Shown: positions 1 through 8,721, counted from the first letter of the stretch. The stretch is 60,694 nt of DNA from UBA9676 sp035532275 (GCA_035532275.1 DATKRG010000275.1:1-60694), one strand, 5' to 3'. Notes: generated by a model from the sequence alone, not told the origin. Translations and numbers: made by a program.

Positions 1-1224
1 CAGCCGTGGCTGGCCACCGCCTACGTCCCAGGGCCGTCGCTGGCGGAGGCGGTGGCCGCTGACGGCCCACTGCCCGCCGGCTCGGTGCTGGCGCTGGCGG
101 CGGGACTCGCCGAAGGACTCGCCGAGATCCACGCCGCGGGCGTGGTGCACCGTGACCTCAAGCCATCGAACGTGCTGCTGACAGCGGACGGGCCGCGGGT
201 CATCGACTTTGGCATCTCCCGCGCCGCCGACGTCAGCACATTGACGCGGGCCGGCCTGGTGATGGGTTCGCCCGGTTTCATGTCCCCCGAGCAGGCCGAG
301 GGCCGGCCGGTGGGGCCAGCCAGCGACATCTTCAGCCTGGGCGCGGTACTGGTCTTCGCGGCAACCGGTGAGGGCCCGTTCGGAGCGGGCCCGAATGCCG
401 CTCTGGTATATCGCATCGTCCACAGCCAGCCACGGATCGAGCACGTGCCCGCGGACATCCGGCCGGTGGCTCAGCGATGCCTGGCCAAGAACCCGGAAGA
501 CCGCCCCGGGGCCGCGCAGCTCCTCGCCGACCTGGCCGGGGCCCGCGCGCACGGTGCTGCCCGGTCCCGGCCCGTGGCTCAGCAGACCACTCAGCCAGCA
601 GCCGCCCGGCGGGTGCGGGACACGCCCGGCTCCACTGCCGGGCAGCCGACCCGCACCGTCGTCCCGGCACGCGGGCCAGCCACTGCGGACCGGGCCGGCG
701 GCGTGCGGGATGCCAGCGGGCCGCGTCGCCGCTCACGCCTGCTGCTGGCGGTGGGCGGCCTGGTCGCAGCGTTCGCTGCCGGCGCCGGCGGCCTGGTGGC
801 CGTCCACGTCCACGACTCTCACCGGTACGTGCCTTCGCGCGCGGCCACCCTCAGCGCCAGTCCCGCCGGGCAGGCCGGGCCAGCCCAGTCGCCGCCTGCC
901 GGCACATCTGCGCGGCCCCAGCTGCCACCGCCCGCTCTGGTGTCGCCAGCCAACGGCGCGATCGTCGGTTACTCCCAGCGCTTCGTCACCCTGCGGTGGC
1001 GACCGGTCCGGGGGGCGGCGGCCTACCTGGTGCAGGCCAAGTTCTGCCCGCCAGGCGGCTGCAGCCGGACGGGCCCCAACAGGCCGTACAGCAGCTCGGT
1101 CATCACGGTCACCGTCACCCACTACCTGCTGGAGGTTGGCGGCAACCCCGCGCTGTGGCGGGTAACGGCGATCAGGTCTGACGGTGCGCGGGGAAAGCCC
1201 AGCCCCTGGTGGGGATTCAGCTAG
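1..1224 (+). CDS. Ser/Thr protein kinase, 5' end outside window
   Basis: This is the C-terminal 407 residues of a Hanks-type, membrane-anchored Ser/Thr kinase; the ATP-binding lobe lies before base 1. The catalytic loop HRDLKPSN (visible residues about 49-56), the DFG motif (about 69) and an SPEQ activation-segment motif are intact, so the catalytic core looks active. A Pro/Arg-rich linker leads to one membrane span near residues 245-270. After that comes an exported domain of about 100 residues (943-1221) with a fibronectin-III-like pattern (opening SPANGAIV, then LRWRPV) and two Cys in a CPPGGC motif. Its visible kinase part closely matches the neighbouring convergent kinase, so the two are probably paralogues. 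The 3' end overlaps that gene by 8 bp. Confidence 0.93.
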   Translation, partial: QPWLATAYVPGPSLAEAVAADGPLPAGSVLALAAGLAEGLAEIHAAGVVHRDLKPSNVLLTADGPRVIDFGISRAADVSTLTRAGLVMGSPGFMSPEQAEGRPVGPASDIFSLGAVLVFAATGEGPFGAGPNAALVYRIVHSQPRIEHVPADIRPVAQRCLAKNPEDRPGAAQLLADLAGARAHGAARSRPVAQQTTQPAAARRVRDTPGSTAGQPTRTVVPARGPATADRAGGVRDASGPRRRSRLLLAVGGLVAAFAAGAGGLVAVHVHDSHRYVPSRAATLSASPAGQAGPAQSPPAGTSARPQLPPPALVSPANGAIVGYSQRFVTLRWRPVRGAAAYLVQAKFCPPGGCSRTGPNRPYSSSVITVTVTHYLLEVGGNPALWRVTAIRSDGARGKPSPWWGFS

Positions 1225-3016
1225 CTCCGCCGGGGACATCCCAGAGGTAGGTGCTGAGGTTGAAGCCGCCGGTGGCCAGGGTCCTGCCGTCCGGGCTGAA
1301 CGCCACCGCCGTCACCGGCGCCGACCCGGGCTCGGTGAGCCTGACGGTCCGCCGCCCGGTCGCGGTGTCCCACAGATAGGTCTGGCCGTCGCTGTCGCCG
1401 GTGGCCAGGGTCCTGCCGTCCGGGCTGAACGCCACCGCGGTGACCCCCGATGATCCTGTTCCCGGCGCGGTGAGCGTGGCTCTGCGGTGCCTGGCCGCGG
1501 TATCCCACAGATCCGTGAAGGCGCCGTAGTCGCCGGTAGCGAGGGTCTTACCGTCCGGGCTGAACTGCATCGCCAGGACACCAAAGGACCGGCGGTCGTC
1601 GAGTGTGCCGGCCAGGCGGCCGGTGGCTGTGCGCCACAGGTCGGTGTATCCGGCGAACTCCTCGGTGTCGTAGCTGGCAGCCAGGGTCTTGCCGTCCGGG
1701 CTGAACGCCACGGCCGACACATGTGTCGCCGGGGTGAAGCCCCGGGCACCGGGATCGGTGAGGGTGCGCACCAGCCTCGGCCGGGGAGCCGTACGGCTCG
1801 TCCCGGGGTGGCGGCGCCGGGGCGGATGCCCGGTGCTGCCGGGAGACAGCTGGCTGGCGAGGACGGTTGCCGTGATGCCGGCGGCGCACAGGAGGGCGGC
1901 AGTGACCACGGCGCCGCGGCGTGCCCGCCGCCGCGATGGCCGGGTGGGTGGCGAGGCGGTTGCCAGCGGCCCAGCGGCCGGGGAGGCCAGGGCGGCCGGG
2001 GAGGCCGGCAGGCCGGCGTCGCGCCCGGGTGCAGTCGGCGGACCTGGTTGCTGAGGGGGGTGGAGGGCCACGGCCTCGGTGGCTTCGCGGCGGGCTGGCG
2101 GCTTGCCGCCGCTGTCACCCGCCACAGCCGGCGGCGCGGCAGGGACGGCGAGGTCCGCCAGGTAGGAGGCGATGAACTCACTGAGGCCGGGCGGCCAGAA
2201 CGACATCACCGAGCCCGCCGGGGCCTGCTGGGCCGCGCTGTCCATCAGCTCCGCCAGCGCCGGCCGCTGCGCGGGGTCCTTCGCCAGGCAGCGGGCGATC
2301 AGGTCACGCAGCTGGCCGGGCACCCCGGCCAGCTCCGGCTCGGCGTGCACGACGCGGTAGATCACCGAGGCGGGCTGGCCACCGCCGAACGGCCCGGTGC
2401 CGGTGGCGGCGTAGGCGAGCACGCTGCCGAGCGAGAACACGTCGCTGGCCGGCCCGGCGCGCTCGCCGTCGGCCTGCTCGGGGGACATGAACCCCGGTGT
2501 GCCGACGGTCAGCCCGGTTCCGGTCAGGGCGGTGCCCTCAAGGGCCAGCGAGATGCCGAAGTCGATCACCCGCGGCCCGTCGGCCGCCAGCAGCACGTTC
2601 GCCGGCTTCAGATCGCGGTGGACCAGGCCGCAGGCATGCACCGCGACCAGTGCCTCGGCCAGCCCGGCGGCCAGCCGCCACAGCGGGTCCTCGGCCAGCG
2701 GGCCGTGCATCTCAACGGCGTCAGCCAGGGACGGGCCGGGCACGAACGCGGTGGCCAGCCACGGCGCGTCCGCCCCGGCGTCCACCACGGTGGCCGTGTA
2801 CAGGCCGTTGACCATCCGGGCGGCGGCTACCTCACGCCGGAAGCGGCGGATGAACCCGTGATCACGGGCGAGCTCGGGGCGGATCACCTTCACCGCGACC
2901 GCCCGCCCGGCAGGCGAGAACCCCAGGTAGACCCGGCCCATCCCACCCGACCCCAGCCGGGCCGCCAGCCGGTACCGCCCCACCTGACGCGGATCCCCCG
3001 CCCTCAGCGGCTCCAA
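1217..3016 (-). CDS. Ser/Thr protein kinase with C-terminal WD40 repeats
   Basis: The 599-residue protein has a full Hanks-type kinase domain: glycine loop GSGGMG (residues 22-27), catalytic Lys43 in AVKVI, HRDLKP (133-138) and DFG (152-154). A Pro/Ala-rich linker (about 290-360) leads to one membrane span (about 369-389), then an extracytoplasmic part with four WD40-type units (about 432-599), each with a variant of VAFSPDGKTLA and ending in LWD. Four units are fewer than the six to eight of a closed propeller, and the last stops right after LWD. The blade set may therefore be truncated, or may close by dimerisation. It converges on the kinase at 1-1224 with an 8-bp overlap and no terminator between them. 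The ligand is unknown. Confidence 0.95.
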   Translation of the reverse strand: MEPLRAGDPRQVGRYRLAARLGSGGMGRVYLGFSPAGRAVAVKVIRPELARDHGFIRRFRREVAAARMVNGLYTATVVDAGADAPWLATAFVPGPSLADAVEMHGPLAEDPLWRLAAGLAEALVAVHACGLVHRDLKPANVLLAADGPRVIDFGISLALEGTALTGTGLTVGTPGFMSPEQADGERAGPASDVFSLGSVLAYAATGTGPFGGGQPASVIYRVVHAEPELAGVPGQLRDLIARCLAKDPAQRPALAELMDSAAQQAPAGSVMSFWPPGLSEFIASYLADLAVPAAPPAVAGDSGGKPPARREATEAVALHPPQQPGPPTAPGRDAGLPASPAALASPAAGPLATASPPTRPSRRRARRGAVVTAALLCAAGITATVLASQLSPGSTGHPPRRRHPGTSRTAPRPRLVRTLTDPGARGFTPATHVSAVAFSPDGKTLAASYDTEEFAGYTDLWRTATGRLAGTLDDRRSFGVLAMQFSPDGKTLATGDYGAFTDLWDTAARHRRATLTAPGTGSSGVTAVAFSPDGRTLATGDSDGQTYLWDTATGRRTVRLTEPGSAPVTAVAFSPDGRTLATGGFNLSTYLWDVPGGAS

Positions 3017-3156
3017 CGACCACCCCCAAAGCGCGGCATTCAGCCAGCGGTAACGGCCGGCCAGCGACGGCGGGGGACCTGGGCCGGGACACCCGCATGC
3101 CTTGGGCGGGCAAGGGAATTATGTCGCTACCACATGATCCAGTCACTTCGGGCAGG

Positions 3157-3618
3157 TCAGGCTTCTGGTTCGGTGCGGCGTTCCGGCGAGTCCGGGCCGC
3201 GGCGGGTGAGCGGGCCGGTGTTGGGCGCCGCCGTGTACTCGCCGATCCACTGGTCCTTCCAGGACTGGCTGTACCGCTCGGTGTTGCAGCGTGGCTGGTA
3301 GACCGTGGCGAGTTCGCGGGTGATCTGCTCGCGGTGCCCCGGGCCGCCGCCGGGTATCTCGTAGGTGGCGATGTACACCTTCCACTTGGACCCGGCCCGC
3401 CGCACCCAGCAGTGGGCTCGCGGGTGCTGGAACGGGAAGCGTTCGGTGGACAGGTCGGCGGAGTGGCCGACGTAGATGACCGCGTACCGGTCGGGCTTGG
3501 TGTCCGGGTCGGGCTTGTACAAGATCGCGTACACGGCCGGCGTGGCGGGCGGGGTCCATCCGCCCAGCAGGCGTGGGCCTTCGAACGGGTACCCGGCCAG
3601 CGAGCCCAGCCGGATCAT
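3157..3618 (-). CDS. GIY-YIG-like domain protein
   Basis: This is a 153-residue soluble protein. Residues 28-51 show the layout of a GIY-YIG nuclease core: VYAIL on the first strand, then IYVG (48-51) followed by HS. A basic stretch and a helix with Glu97 and Glu102 follow, ending in YQPRCN, which resembles the catalytic-Glu helix and closing N of the family. The fold assignment is from motif reading only, and activity cannot be judged. The ATG overlaps the stop of the upstream 94-residue gene (ATGA), so the two are translationally coupled. No toxin or restriction partner is visible nearby. Confidence 0.6.
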   Translation of the reverse strand: MIRLGSLAGYPFEGPRLLGGWTPPATPAVYAILYKPDPDTKPDRYAVIYVGHSADLSTERFPFQHPRAHCWVRRAGSKWKVYIATYEIPGGGPGHREQITRELATVYQPRCNTERYSQSWKDQWIGEYTAAPNTGPLTRRGPDSPERRTEPEA

Positions 3619-3899
3619 CCGCCGAAGTCCTCGTCTTCGTCCTCGCTGACCGCCTCCACCCGGACGATCGGGTACACCGGGAGCCCGGCCTTGGCCACGG
3701 CCTGCGCGAACTCCCCGGTGGCCTTCTCGATCGCCTCGTCCCGGCTGGCGGCCTGCACGAGGAGCTGGGCGCCGTAGCGGTTCGTGCCGATCCCGGTGGC
3801 GATGCCGGAGCTGATGGCTACCGCGTCAGCCAGCTCCACCACCTCCTCGCGTGACAGCACGCGATCGCCCTCCGTCTCGATCCCCACGCTCCATCTCAC
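3615..3899 (-). CDS. conserved hypothetical small protein
   Basis: The product is a 94-residue acidic protein with an alternating strand-helix pattern (MRWSVGIETEG, then LVQAASRDEAIEKA) and an acidic DEDED tail. It resembles small uncharacterised proteins common in actinobacteria; no domain with a known function is recognised. It is the first gene of a two-gene unit with the GIY-YIG-like gene, overlapping it by 4 bp, so a shared role is likely but unknown. Confidence 0.75.
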   Translation of the reverse strand: MRWSVGIETEGDRVLSREEVVELADAVAISSGIATGIGTNRYGAQLLVQAASRDEAIEKATGEFAQAVAKAGLPVYPIVRVEAVSEDEDEDFGG

Positions 3900-3952
3900 C
3901 GGGTGCTCCTTCAGTGCGGCGTCGTCCGTGCGGCGTCGCCCGTGCCGGATCT

Positions 3953-5080
3953 TCAGTGCATCGTCGGCAGCAGCGCCGCGAGTTCTTCCAGGCTGCTCAG
4001 GTCGTGGCCGGACAGGATCAGGTCGATGTGCTCCGCTGCGACCATCATTCCCAGTGTGCTCGGCCGGAAGTCAGGGTTGTTGCCCTTGTGCGGGTTCATC
4101 CATACCAGCCGGTGGCACAGCCGGGAGAGCCGCTCCATCGCGGTGGCCAGGACCGCCGGGTCGCCCCGGTCGAGGCCGTCGGAGCAGATCACGACGATGC
4201 CGCCGCGGGCCAGGCCCCGGCGCCCGTACTCGCGGACGAAGCTGTCCAGGGACGCGCCGATCCGGGTCCCGCCCTCCCAGTCGCACACCTGCTCGGCCGC
4301 CTCGGCCAGTGCCTGGTCCGGGCTGCGGTGTGCCAGCGCGCCGGTGATCCTGGTGAGCCGGGTACCGAAACAGAACACCTCGACCCGGGCGGCGGCGTGG
4401 GAGGCCGTGTGGGCGAACTGCAGCAGCGCCCGGGAGTAGTCGGCCATGGAGCCGGAGATGTCCAGGATCAGGATCAGCGGCCGGAGCCGGACCTTGCGCT
4501 GCCGCCAGTACAGCTGCGCGGGCTCGCCGTAGGCGCGCATGCCGGCCCGGATGGTGCGGCGCAGGTCGGGGGTGCGGCCTGCAGGCCCGGCCAGGGTGCG
4601 GCGGGTGCGGCGCCGGGGCGGGGTGAGCCGGATCCTGGTCATGATCCGCCGTAGCGCGGCCAGTTCCTCCGGCGTGCAGGCGGTGAACGACTTGTGCTTG
4701 AGCACGTCCACGTCGGAAGCCATCCAGCCGAGGACCGCCTCCTCCTCGCGGCTCTGCTCGCCCGGCTCGGTGGCCGGGACCTCCAGCACAGCCGAGGTTT
4801 CGGTGGTCACCTGAGCCCGGATGGTCAGCAGTTCGGCGGCCGGGCTGTCCTGCCCGAGGAAGAACCGGCGGAACACCTCGTCATAGAGGCTGAGCTGATC
4901 GCGCCGGGCGACCAGGGTGGCCCGGCCGACCCAGTACAGGTCCAGCAGGTCGGTGGGGTCCAGCGCGGTCATGGCGGAGCAGTAGGCGAGCACTTCCCCC
5001 GAGCCGACGGCGAGCCCGGCGGACCGGAGCTCGCGCGCGAACTCCACCAGCACCCCGACGACGGGAGCGCGCTCAGGCAC
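3953..5080 (-). CDS. VWA domain protein, CoxE-like
   Basis: This is a protein of about 375 residues whose C-terminal half is a von Willebrand A domain. The metal-binding motif DISGSM sits near residues 207-212, and SDGLDRGD later gives a second metal-site element. The N-terminal half is helical and Arg-rich, as in CoxE/YehP-type proteins. I place the start at the GTG at 5080, which overlaps the stop of the MoxR gene by 8 bp, rather than at a longer reading to 5128 that would overlap by 56 bp. MoxR ATPase plus VWA protein pairs act as chaperone-like systems that mature or assemble metal enzymes and complexes. The client is not evident here. Confidence 0.88.
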   Translation of the reverse strand: MPERAPVVGVLVEFARELRSAGLAVGSGEVLAYCSAMTALDPTDLLDLYWVGRATLVARRDQLSLYDEVFRRFFLGQDSPAAELLTIRAQVTTETSAVLEVPATEPGEQSREEEAVLGWMASDVDVLKHKSFTACTPEELAALRRIMTRIRLTPPRRRTRRTLAGPAGRTPDLRRTIRAGMRAYGEPAQLYWRQRKVRLRPLILILDISGSMADYSRALLQFAHTASHAAARVEVFCFGTRLTRITGALAHRSPDQALAEAAEQVCDWEGGTRIGASLDSFVREYGRRGLARGGIVVICSDGLDRGDPAVLATAMERLSRLCHRLVWMNPHKGNNPDFRPSTLGMMVAAEHIDLILSGHDLSSLEELAALLPTMH

Positions 5081-5972
5081 CGGACGTGATCTCTTCCAGG
5101 TTGTCCCGCACGACGTCGAGGTCGTCACGTTCCTTCACCACGGCGCCGAGCGTGTCCAGCGCCGCCTGGGCGTCCAGCCCGGTCCCGCCGAGCAGGTCGA
5201 GGCTGCGCGCCCAGTCGATCGTCTCGGCGACCCCCGGCGGCTTGGCCAGGTCCAGCTCGCGCAGGCGGTTCACGGCGGCGACCACCTTGCGGGCCAGCGC
5301 CTCGGACACACCGGGCTCGCGGATGAGCACGATCTCGATCTCCCGCTCGGCCGGCGGGTAGCCGATCCAGTGGTAGAGGCAGCGCCGTTTCAGTGCGTCG
5401 TGCAGTTCCCGGGTGCGGTTGGAGGTGAGGACCACCAGCGGCGGGCTCTCCGCCTTGATGGTGCCGATCTCGGGGATGCTGATCTGGAAATCGGAGAGGA
5501 CTTCGAGCAGGAACGCCTCGAACTCGTCGTCGGCGCGGTCCACTTCGTCGATCAGCAGGACCGCCTGGTCACCGGACCGGACCGCCTCCAGCAGCGGCCG
5601 CTCCAGCAGGAACTTGGGGCCGAACAGCTTGTCGACCGCCTCGTCGCCGACCACCTGGTGCTCGGACAGGGCGCGGATCTGCAGCATCTGCCGGGTGTAG
5701 TCCCATTCGTACAGGGCCTGGTTGGTGTCGATGCCCTCATAGCACTGCAGCCGGATGAGCTTGCGGCCGAAGACCGCCGCGAGCACCTTGGCGACCTCGG
5801 TCTTGCCGACGCCCACCTCACCCTCGAGCAGGATGGGGCGCCGCAGGGACATGGCGACGAACAGCGCGGTGGCCAGGCCACGGTCGGCGAGGTAACCACC
5901 CTGGCGCAAGATGTCCGTCAGCTCCCCGACGCTGGCAGGGTAGCCGGCCGGGTGCTCTGCTGGGTCTGGCAT
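5073..5972 (-). CDS. MoxR-family AAA+ ATPase
   Basis: This is a 299-residue AAA+ ATPase. Walker A GEVGVGKT lies at residues 51-58, Walker B is LLIDEVDRAD, and sensor 1 is LTSNRTREL. The length and motif spacing are those of the MoxR family. The ATG at 5972 begins MPDPAEHP; the reading frame stays open further upstream, but that part is Arg/Gly-rich translation of the preceding gene in another frame. It lies between a small acidic protein gene (5-bp gap) and the VWA gene (8-bp overlap), so it is the middle gene of a probable three-gene operon. It probably remodels a client protein together with the VWA partner. Confidence 0.93.
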   Translation of the reverse strand: MPDPAEHPAGYPASVGELTDILRQGGYLADRGLATALFVAMSLRRPILLEGEVGVGKTEVAKVLAAVFGRKLIRLQCYEGIDTNQALYEWDYTRQMLQIRALSEHQVVGDEAVDKLFGPKFLLERPLLEAVRSGDQAVLLIDEVDRADDEFEAFLLEVLSDFQISIPEIGTIKAESPPLVVLTSNRTRELHDALKRRCLYHWIGYPPAEREIEIVLIREPGVSEALARKVVAAVNRLRELDLAKPPGVAETIDWARSLDLLGGTGLDAQAALDTLGAVVKERDDLDVVRDNLEEITSGA

Positions 5973-5977
5973 AGGCG

Positions 5978-6238
5978 TCAGGTACGCGGTTCTGCTGACC
6001 CGAGGACCAGCTCGGCGAGGCTGCCGCCGGGCTGCAGCTTGCCTTCCCGCTCCAGCCTGTCCCGCCAGGCGGCACGCAGGTCGGCGTCGTCGTCGGCCAT
6101 GTCGGCGAAGCCGACGTTGGCCATCCTCTTGCAGGCTTTCCGCTCGCCGGCGGCCTCGTCGAGGTCCGCGGCAGTCTGCCCCTGCGCGCTCCACACCCCG
6201 CGGAGCACCTCCAGGGTCTCTTCCGGCTCGCGACTCAT
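5978..6238 (-). CDS. small acidic hypothetical protein ahead of moxR
   Basis: The product is an 86-residue protein rich in Glu, Asp and Ala with predicted helices (REPEETLEVLRGVW, then ADDDADLRAAWRDRL). The ATG at 6238 is chosen because GGAAGG precedes it by about 9 nt; an upstream ATG at 6292 has no comparable site. It ends 5 bp before the MoxR gene and is probably cotranscribed with it. The function is unknown. Confidence 0.65.
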   Translation of the reverse strand: MSREPEETLEVLRGVWSAQGQTAADLDEAAGERKACKRMANVGFADMADDDADLRAAWRDRLEREGKLQPGGSLAELVLGSAEPRT

Positions 6239-6457
6239 TGTCAGGCACCTTCCGGCCGCACTGCTGTCCAGCTGACTGTAATCGCTGTTCACCGCTGGGG
6301 CGACAGCCGATTAAGTGATCTCTTATCGGCCCGCCCGCGGCGCTGCCACAGCCAGCTTCCCTCACGATATTTCAGCGCTGGGAGGGGGCCCGATGTTCCG
6401 CACTCCGCTGGGACCCTGCGCGGCACCCTCCGCCGGACCTGCGCCGGGACCGCGAGA

Positions 6458-6670
6458 CTAGTCGCTGGAAATCAGCCTCAGCTGGGGCCGCTTCGTCCCG
6501 CGGGCCAGGATCTGCATGATCGCGGTCCTGCCGATACCGGTGATCTCCTGGATCTGGCGGATGGTGACCCCGGCTCGCACGGCTTCCCGCACGACCTCGT
6601 CCCGGCTGGCGTTCATGTCAGCCCAGCGGCGGAGCTTGTCCTCGGCGGCGCTGACATGCGAACCGGACAT
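6458..6670 (-). CDS. small helix-turn-helix protein
   Basis: This is a 70-residue protein. Residues about 24-55 read as a resolvase-type helix-turn-helix: a helix ending REAVRAG, then VTIRQIQEITGIGRTAI. There is no catalytic domain, so it is a stand-alone DNA-binding peptide, possibly a regulator. It is monocistronic, and its target is unknown. Confidence 0.6.
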   Translation of the reverse strand: MSGSHVSAAEDKLRRWADMNASRDEVVREAVRAGVTIRQIQEITGIGRTAIMQILARGTKRPQLRLISSD

Positions 6671-6775
6671 GCACCGAACGCTAGCGGGATCCGGTCGCCC
6701 GTCGTGGGAAATCGGCCACCTGACGGGCTGCGCGCCGCCATCATCGTCCCAGACGACGCAATCGGGAGCTACCGG

Positions 6776-7024
6776 TCAGCCGGGCTGGGACCGGGGCGGC
6801 CGGCGGCGCCCGAAGACGAAGTACGAGACGGGCAGGATTCCGGCGGAGCTGACCACCGAGACCAGCGAGGCCCACACCCACTTACGGCCGCGGATCTGGC
6901 TGGCCGGGCGGCGCTTGATGTCGACGAGCACCGCGAGCCGGAGGGTGCCCTCGGCGACCGCCGCGGCGATGAGGAGCCTGCGGGAGCGCTCGCTCAGATC
7001 GCTCCACTTCTTCGTGGCGGCCAT
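6776..7024 (-). CDS. small membrane protein, PLDc_N-like pattern
   Basis: The product has 82 residues. A hydrophobic N-terminal helix (LLIAAAVAEGTLRLAVL) is followed by DIKRRPASQIRGRKW and a second hydrophobic helix (ASLVSVVSSAGILPVSYFVF) ending in RRR. This two-span layout with a central K/R-W motif resembles the phospholipase D/nuclease N-terminal (PLDc_N) membrane family. The ATG at 7024 has GGAGG about 5 nt upstream, which decides against an earlier ATG at 7042. Confidence 0.6.
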   Translation of the reverse strand: MAATKKWSDLSERSRRLLIAAAVAEGTLRLAVLVDIKRRPASQIRGRKWVWASLVSVVSSAGILPVSYFVFGRRRPPRSQPG

Positions 7025-7175
7025 GACGTCCTCCGTATACACCTCGGTGCGCCTGGAACCTCACATTACGCCGGTCGGCCGCGGACGCCGGGGGCAGCTG
7101 TCCCCGTCGCTAGCCCCGGCGTCGGGCCACCCGCGCTCACTGGCGCCTGCCGTGGCCGCATGTGACGCTTGGCCC

Positions 7176-7655
7176 ATGCCCGAACTCGTCCGCCCGACAT
7201 TGGCCGTTCAGCAGTCGTTCCTGGCTGGCGAACTGGCCGCGTGCGCCCAGGACGGGACCTCACCCACGTGGCTGGAGGCCGCCGAGGCCGACTTCGCATC
7301 CTTTGTCGCCGGGCGCCGGGTGACCAGGCAGATGTGGGGCGTTCCCACCACCGAGCTGTGGTACGTCAGCGGGCCGGTCTACCTGGGTGCCTTGATGATC
7401 CGGCACCGGCTCACTCCTGAACTGCGCCGCGAGGGCGGGCACATCGGCTACAACGTCGTGCCCGCCCACCGGCGCCGCGGGCACGCCACCGCGATGCTCG
7501 CCGCCGCCTGCACGATCTGCCGCCAGCGCGGCATGCCTGAAGTCCTCGTGACCTGCGGCCAGGACAACGTGGCCTCACGGCGGGTCATAGAAGCCAACGG
7601 CGGCGCCCTGGACGGAATAACCGATGGCACATGCCACTACTGGATACGGCTCTGA
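7176..7655 (+). CDS. GNAT family N-acetyltransferase
   Basis: This is a 159-residue single-domain acetyltransferase. The acetyl-CoA-binding motif is seen as YNVVPAHRRRGHATAML, matching the R/Q-x-x-G-x-G/A pattern, and CGQDNVASRRVIEANGG gives the typical C-terminal motif. The start is the ATG at 7176, where the protein opens MPELVRP; the reading frame extends far upstream but overlaps other genes in reverse. The substrate is unknown. Confidence 0.88.
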   Translation: MPELVRPTLAVQQSFLAGELAACAQDGTSPTWLEAAEADFASFVAGRRVTRQMWGVPTTELWYVSGPVYLGALMIRHRLTPELRREGGHIGYNVVPAHRRRGHATAMLAAACTICRQRGMPEVLVTCGQDNVASRRVIEANGGALDGITDGTCHYWIRL

Positions 7656-7713
7656 CGCATTCCAGCAGGGGCACCCGCCGCGGATGACAACGGGGGGTTG
7701 TCACACTGTCGGC

Positions 7714-7971
7714 ATGGCGAAGAACGAGAAAGCAGACGCGCACCGGGAGACCTTTCACCCGTACTGCCCGGAGCCGCCGTCGCGGTGCAGCTGCGGGTGT
7801 CCTGCCGCGGCGGCATCCAGGTCGCTGGCCAGCCCCTCCAGGCGGGATGACCTACGTGGGCCAGCCTGTCACTGGACCACCTCAGCCTGCGTCTTACCCG
7901 GGAGCTTGGGTGGTGGGCCTAGGCGGGCTGAATCATTGCGCGGATCCGGGGTTGTGGGCATAATTCATTGA
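7714..7971 (+). CDS. doubtful small ORF
   Basis: An open frame of 85 residues starts MAKNEKADAH and contains HPYCPEPPSRCSCGCP, a Cys-rich stretch that could bind metal. The rest is compositionally unremarkable, and the end runs through the possible attachment remnant at 7889-7937. It is the only candidate gene in the 352-bp gap 7656-8007 and may be spurious. Confidence 0.2.
   Translation: MAKNEKADAHRETFHPYCPEPPSRCSCGCPAAAASRSLASPSRRDDLRGPACHWTTSACVLPGSLGGGPRRAESLRGSGVVGIIH
7889..7937. repeat. possible degenerate attachment-site remnant
   Basis: Bases 7889-7923 match 9101-9135 at 29 of 35 positions, including an unbroken 11-base GTGGGCCTAGG that is the tRNA-Ile 3' end in the attachment repeat. 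Similarity then fades with one gap. It could mark the left edge of an older insertion. The statistical weight is modest in GC-rich DNA. Confidence 0.35.
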
Positions 7972-8007
7972 CCTGTTGCCTGGCCGGGTTCATCACGCGG
8001 AGGTCCC

Positions 8008-8703
8008 ATGCGCTTTCCCAGCCCGTTAGCAGCGGTCGCGCTGGCGTTGCTAGCTGCTGCGTGCTCGTCAACTTCATCACCGGCTACTCCATCGCCGAGC
8101 GTGAAGGTGACTTCGTCGGCCCCTGCCAACCCGGACGCTGGCCTGCCGACGGGGACGCAGCTGAAGGCCCTGCTCGTGCCCGCCTCATGGTTCCGGCCAG
8201 GTTTCACCCTCGACCCGCAAGGCTCGGTCGACACCGGCGGCTATTACCAGCCGGTGACGCCGCCCGGGCCGCTGAAGTGCAAGCGGCTGGGCGGCACCAG
8301 CTGGGTTGCGCTGGGCGACGGTGGCGCGGTGTCCTTCGCCCAGAATGACTACCTCAACCAGAACGCCGGGCAATACGCCCAGGAGATCGACGTCTTCCAG
8401 GGAACGACGGCCCAGCAGGTCATGGCGAAACTGCGCCAGATGGTCGCCAGCTGCCCGCACTTCCATGACGCGCAGACCAGCAGTACCGTCACCGTGACAC
8501 TGAGGAAAGGACCGCAGCTCGGCGACGACACGCTCATGATCAGGCTGCACGATCCACGCTGGGCAGGTGATACCACCCTCGAAGCCGTCCGGGTCGGGCA
8601 TGCCGTCATCACCGTCTACTTCTCGGGAGTCAGCGGAACGGGCCAGGCCCAGGCCACCAAACTGGCCGCCGCTGTCACGGCAAACGTCCAGAAGAAAGGC
8701 TGA
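8008..8703 (+). CDS. secreted lipoprotein, unknown function
   Basis: This 231-residue protein has a clear lipoprotein signal: MRFPSPL, a hydrophobic core and the lipobox LAAAC with Cys19. A Ser/Thr/Pro-rich spacer and a folded domain of about 190 residues follow. It resembles the many actinobacterial surface lipoproteins of unknown role; the domain has paired Cys (about residues 91 and 147). It lies just left of the recombinase relics and may be cargo of an older insertion or a host gene. Confidence 0.8.
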   Translation: MRFPSPLAAVALALLAAACSSTSSPATPSPSVKVTSSAPANPDAGLPTGTQLKALLVPASWFRPGFTLDPQGSVDTGGYYQPVTPPGPLKCKRLGGTSWVALGDGGAVSFAQNDYLNQNAGQYAQEIDVFQGTTAQQVMAKLRQMVASCPHFHDAQTSSTVTVTLRKGPQLGDDTLMIRLHDPRWAGDTTLEAVRVGHAVITVYFSGVSGTGQAQATKLAAAVTANVQKKG

Positions 8704-8721
8704 GAAGGCCCGGCATCACTT

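Noticed and set aside
1487..3301. 604-codon open frame on the plus strand opposite the WD40 kinase
   Set aside because: It is antisense to a gene with all kinase motifs, Arg/Gly/Pro-rich and without any domain; typical GC-rich shadow.
6239..6365. Long N-terminal extension of the MoxR protein
   Set aside because: Its translation overlaps the small acidic gene in another frame and resembles shadow composition; ATG at 5972 gives the family length.
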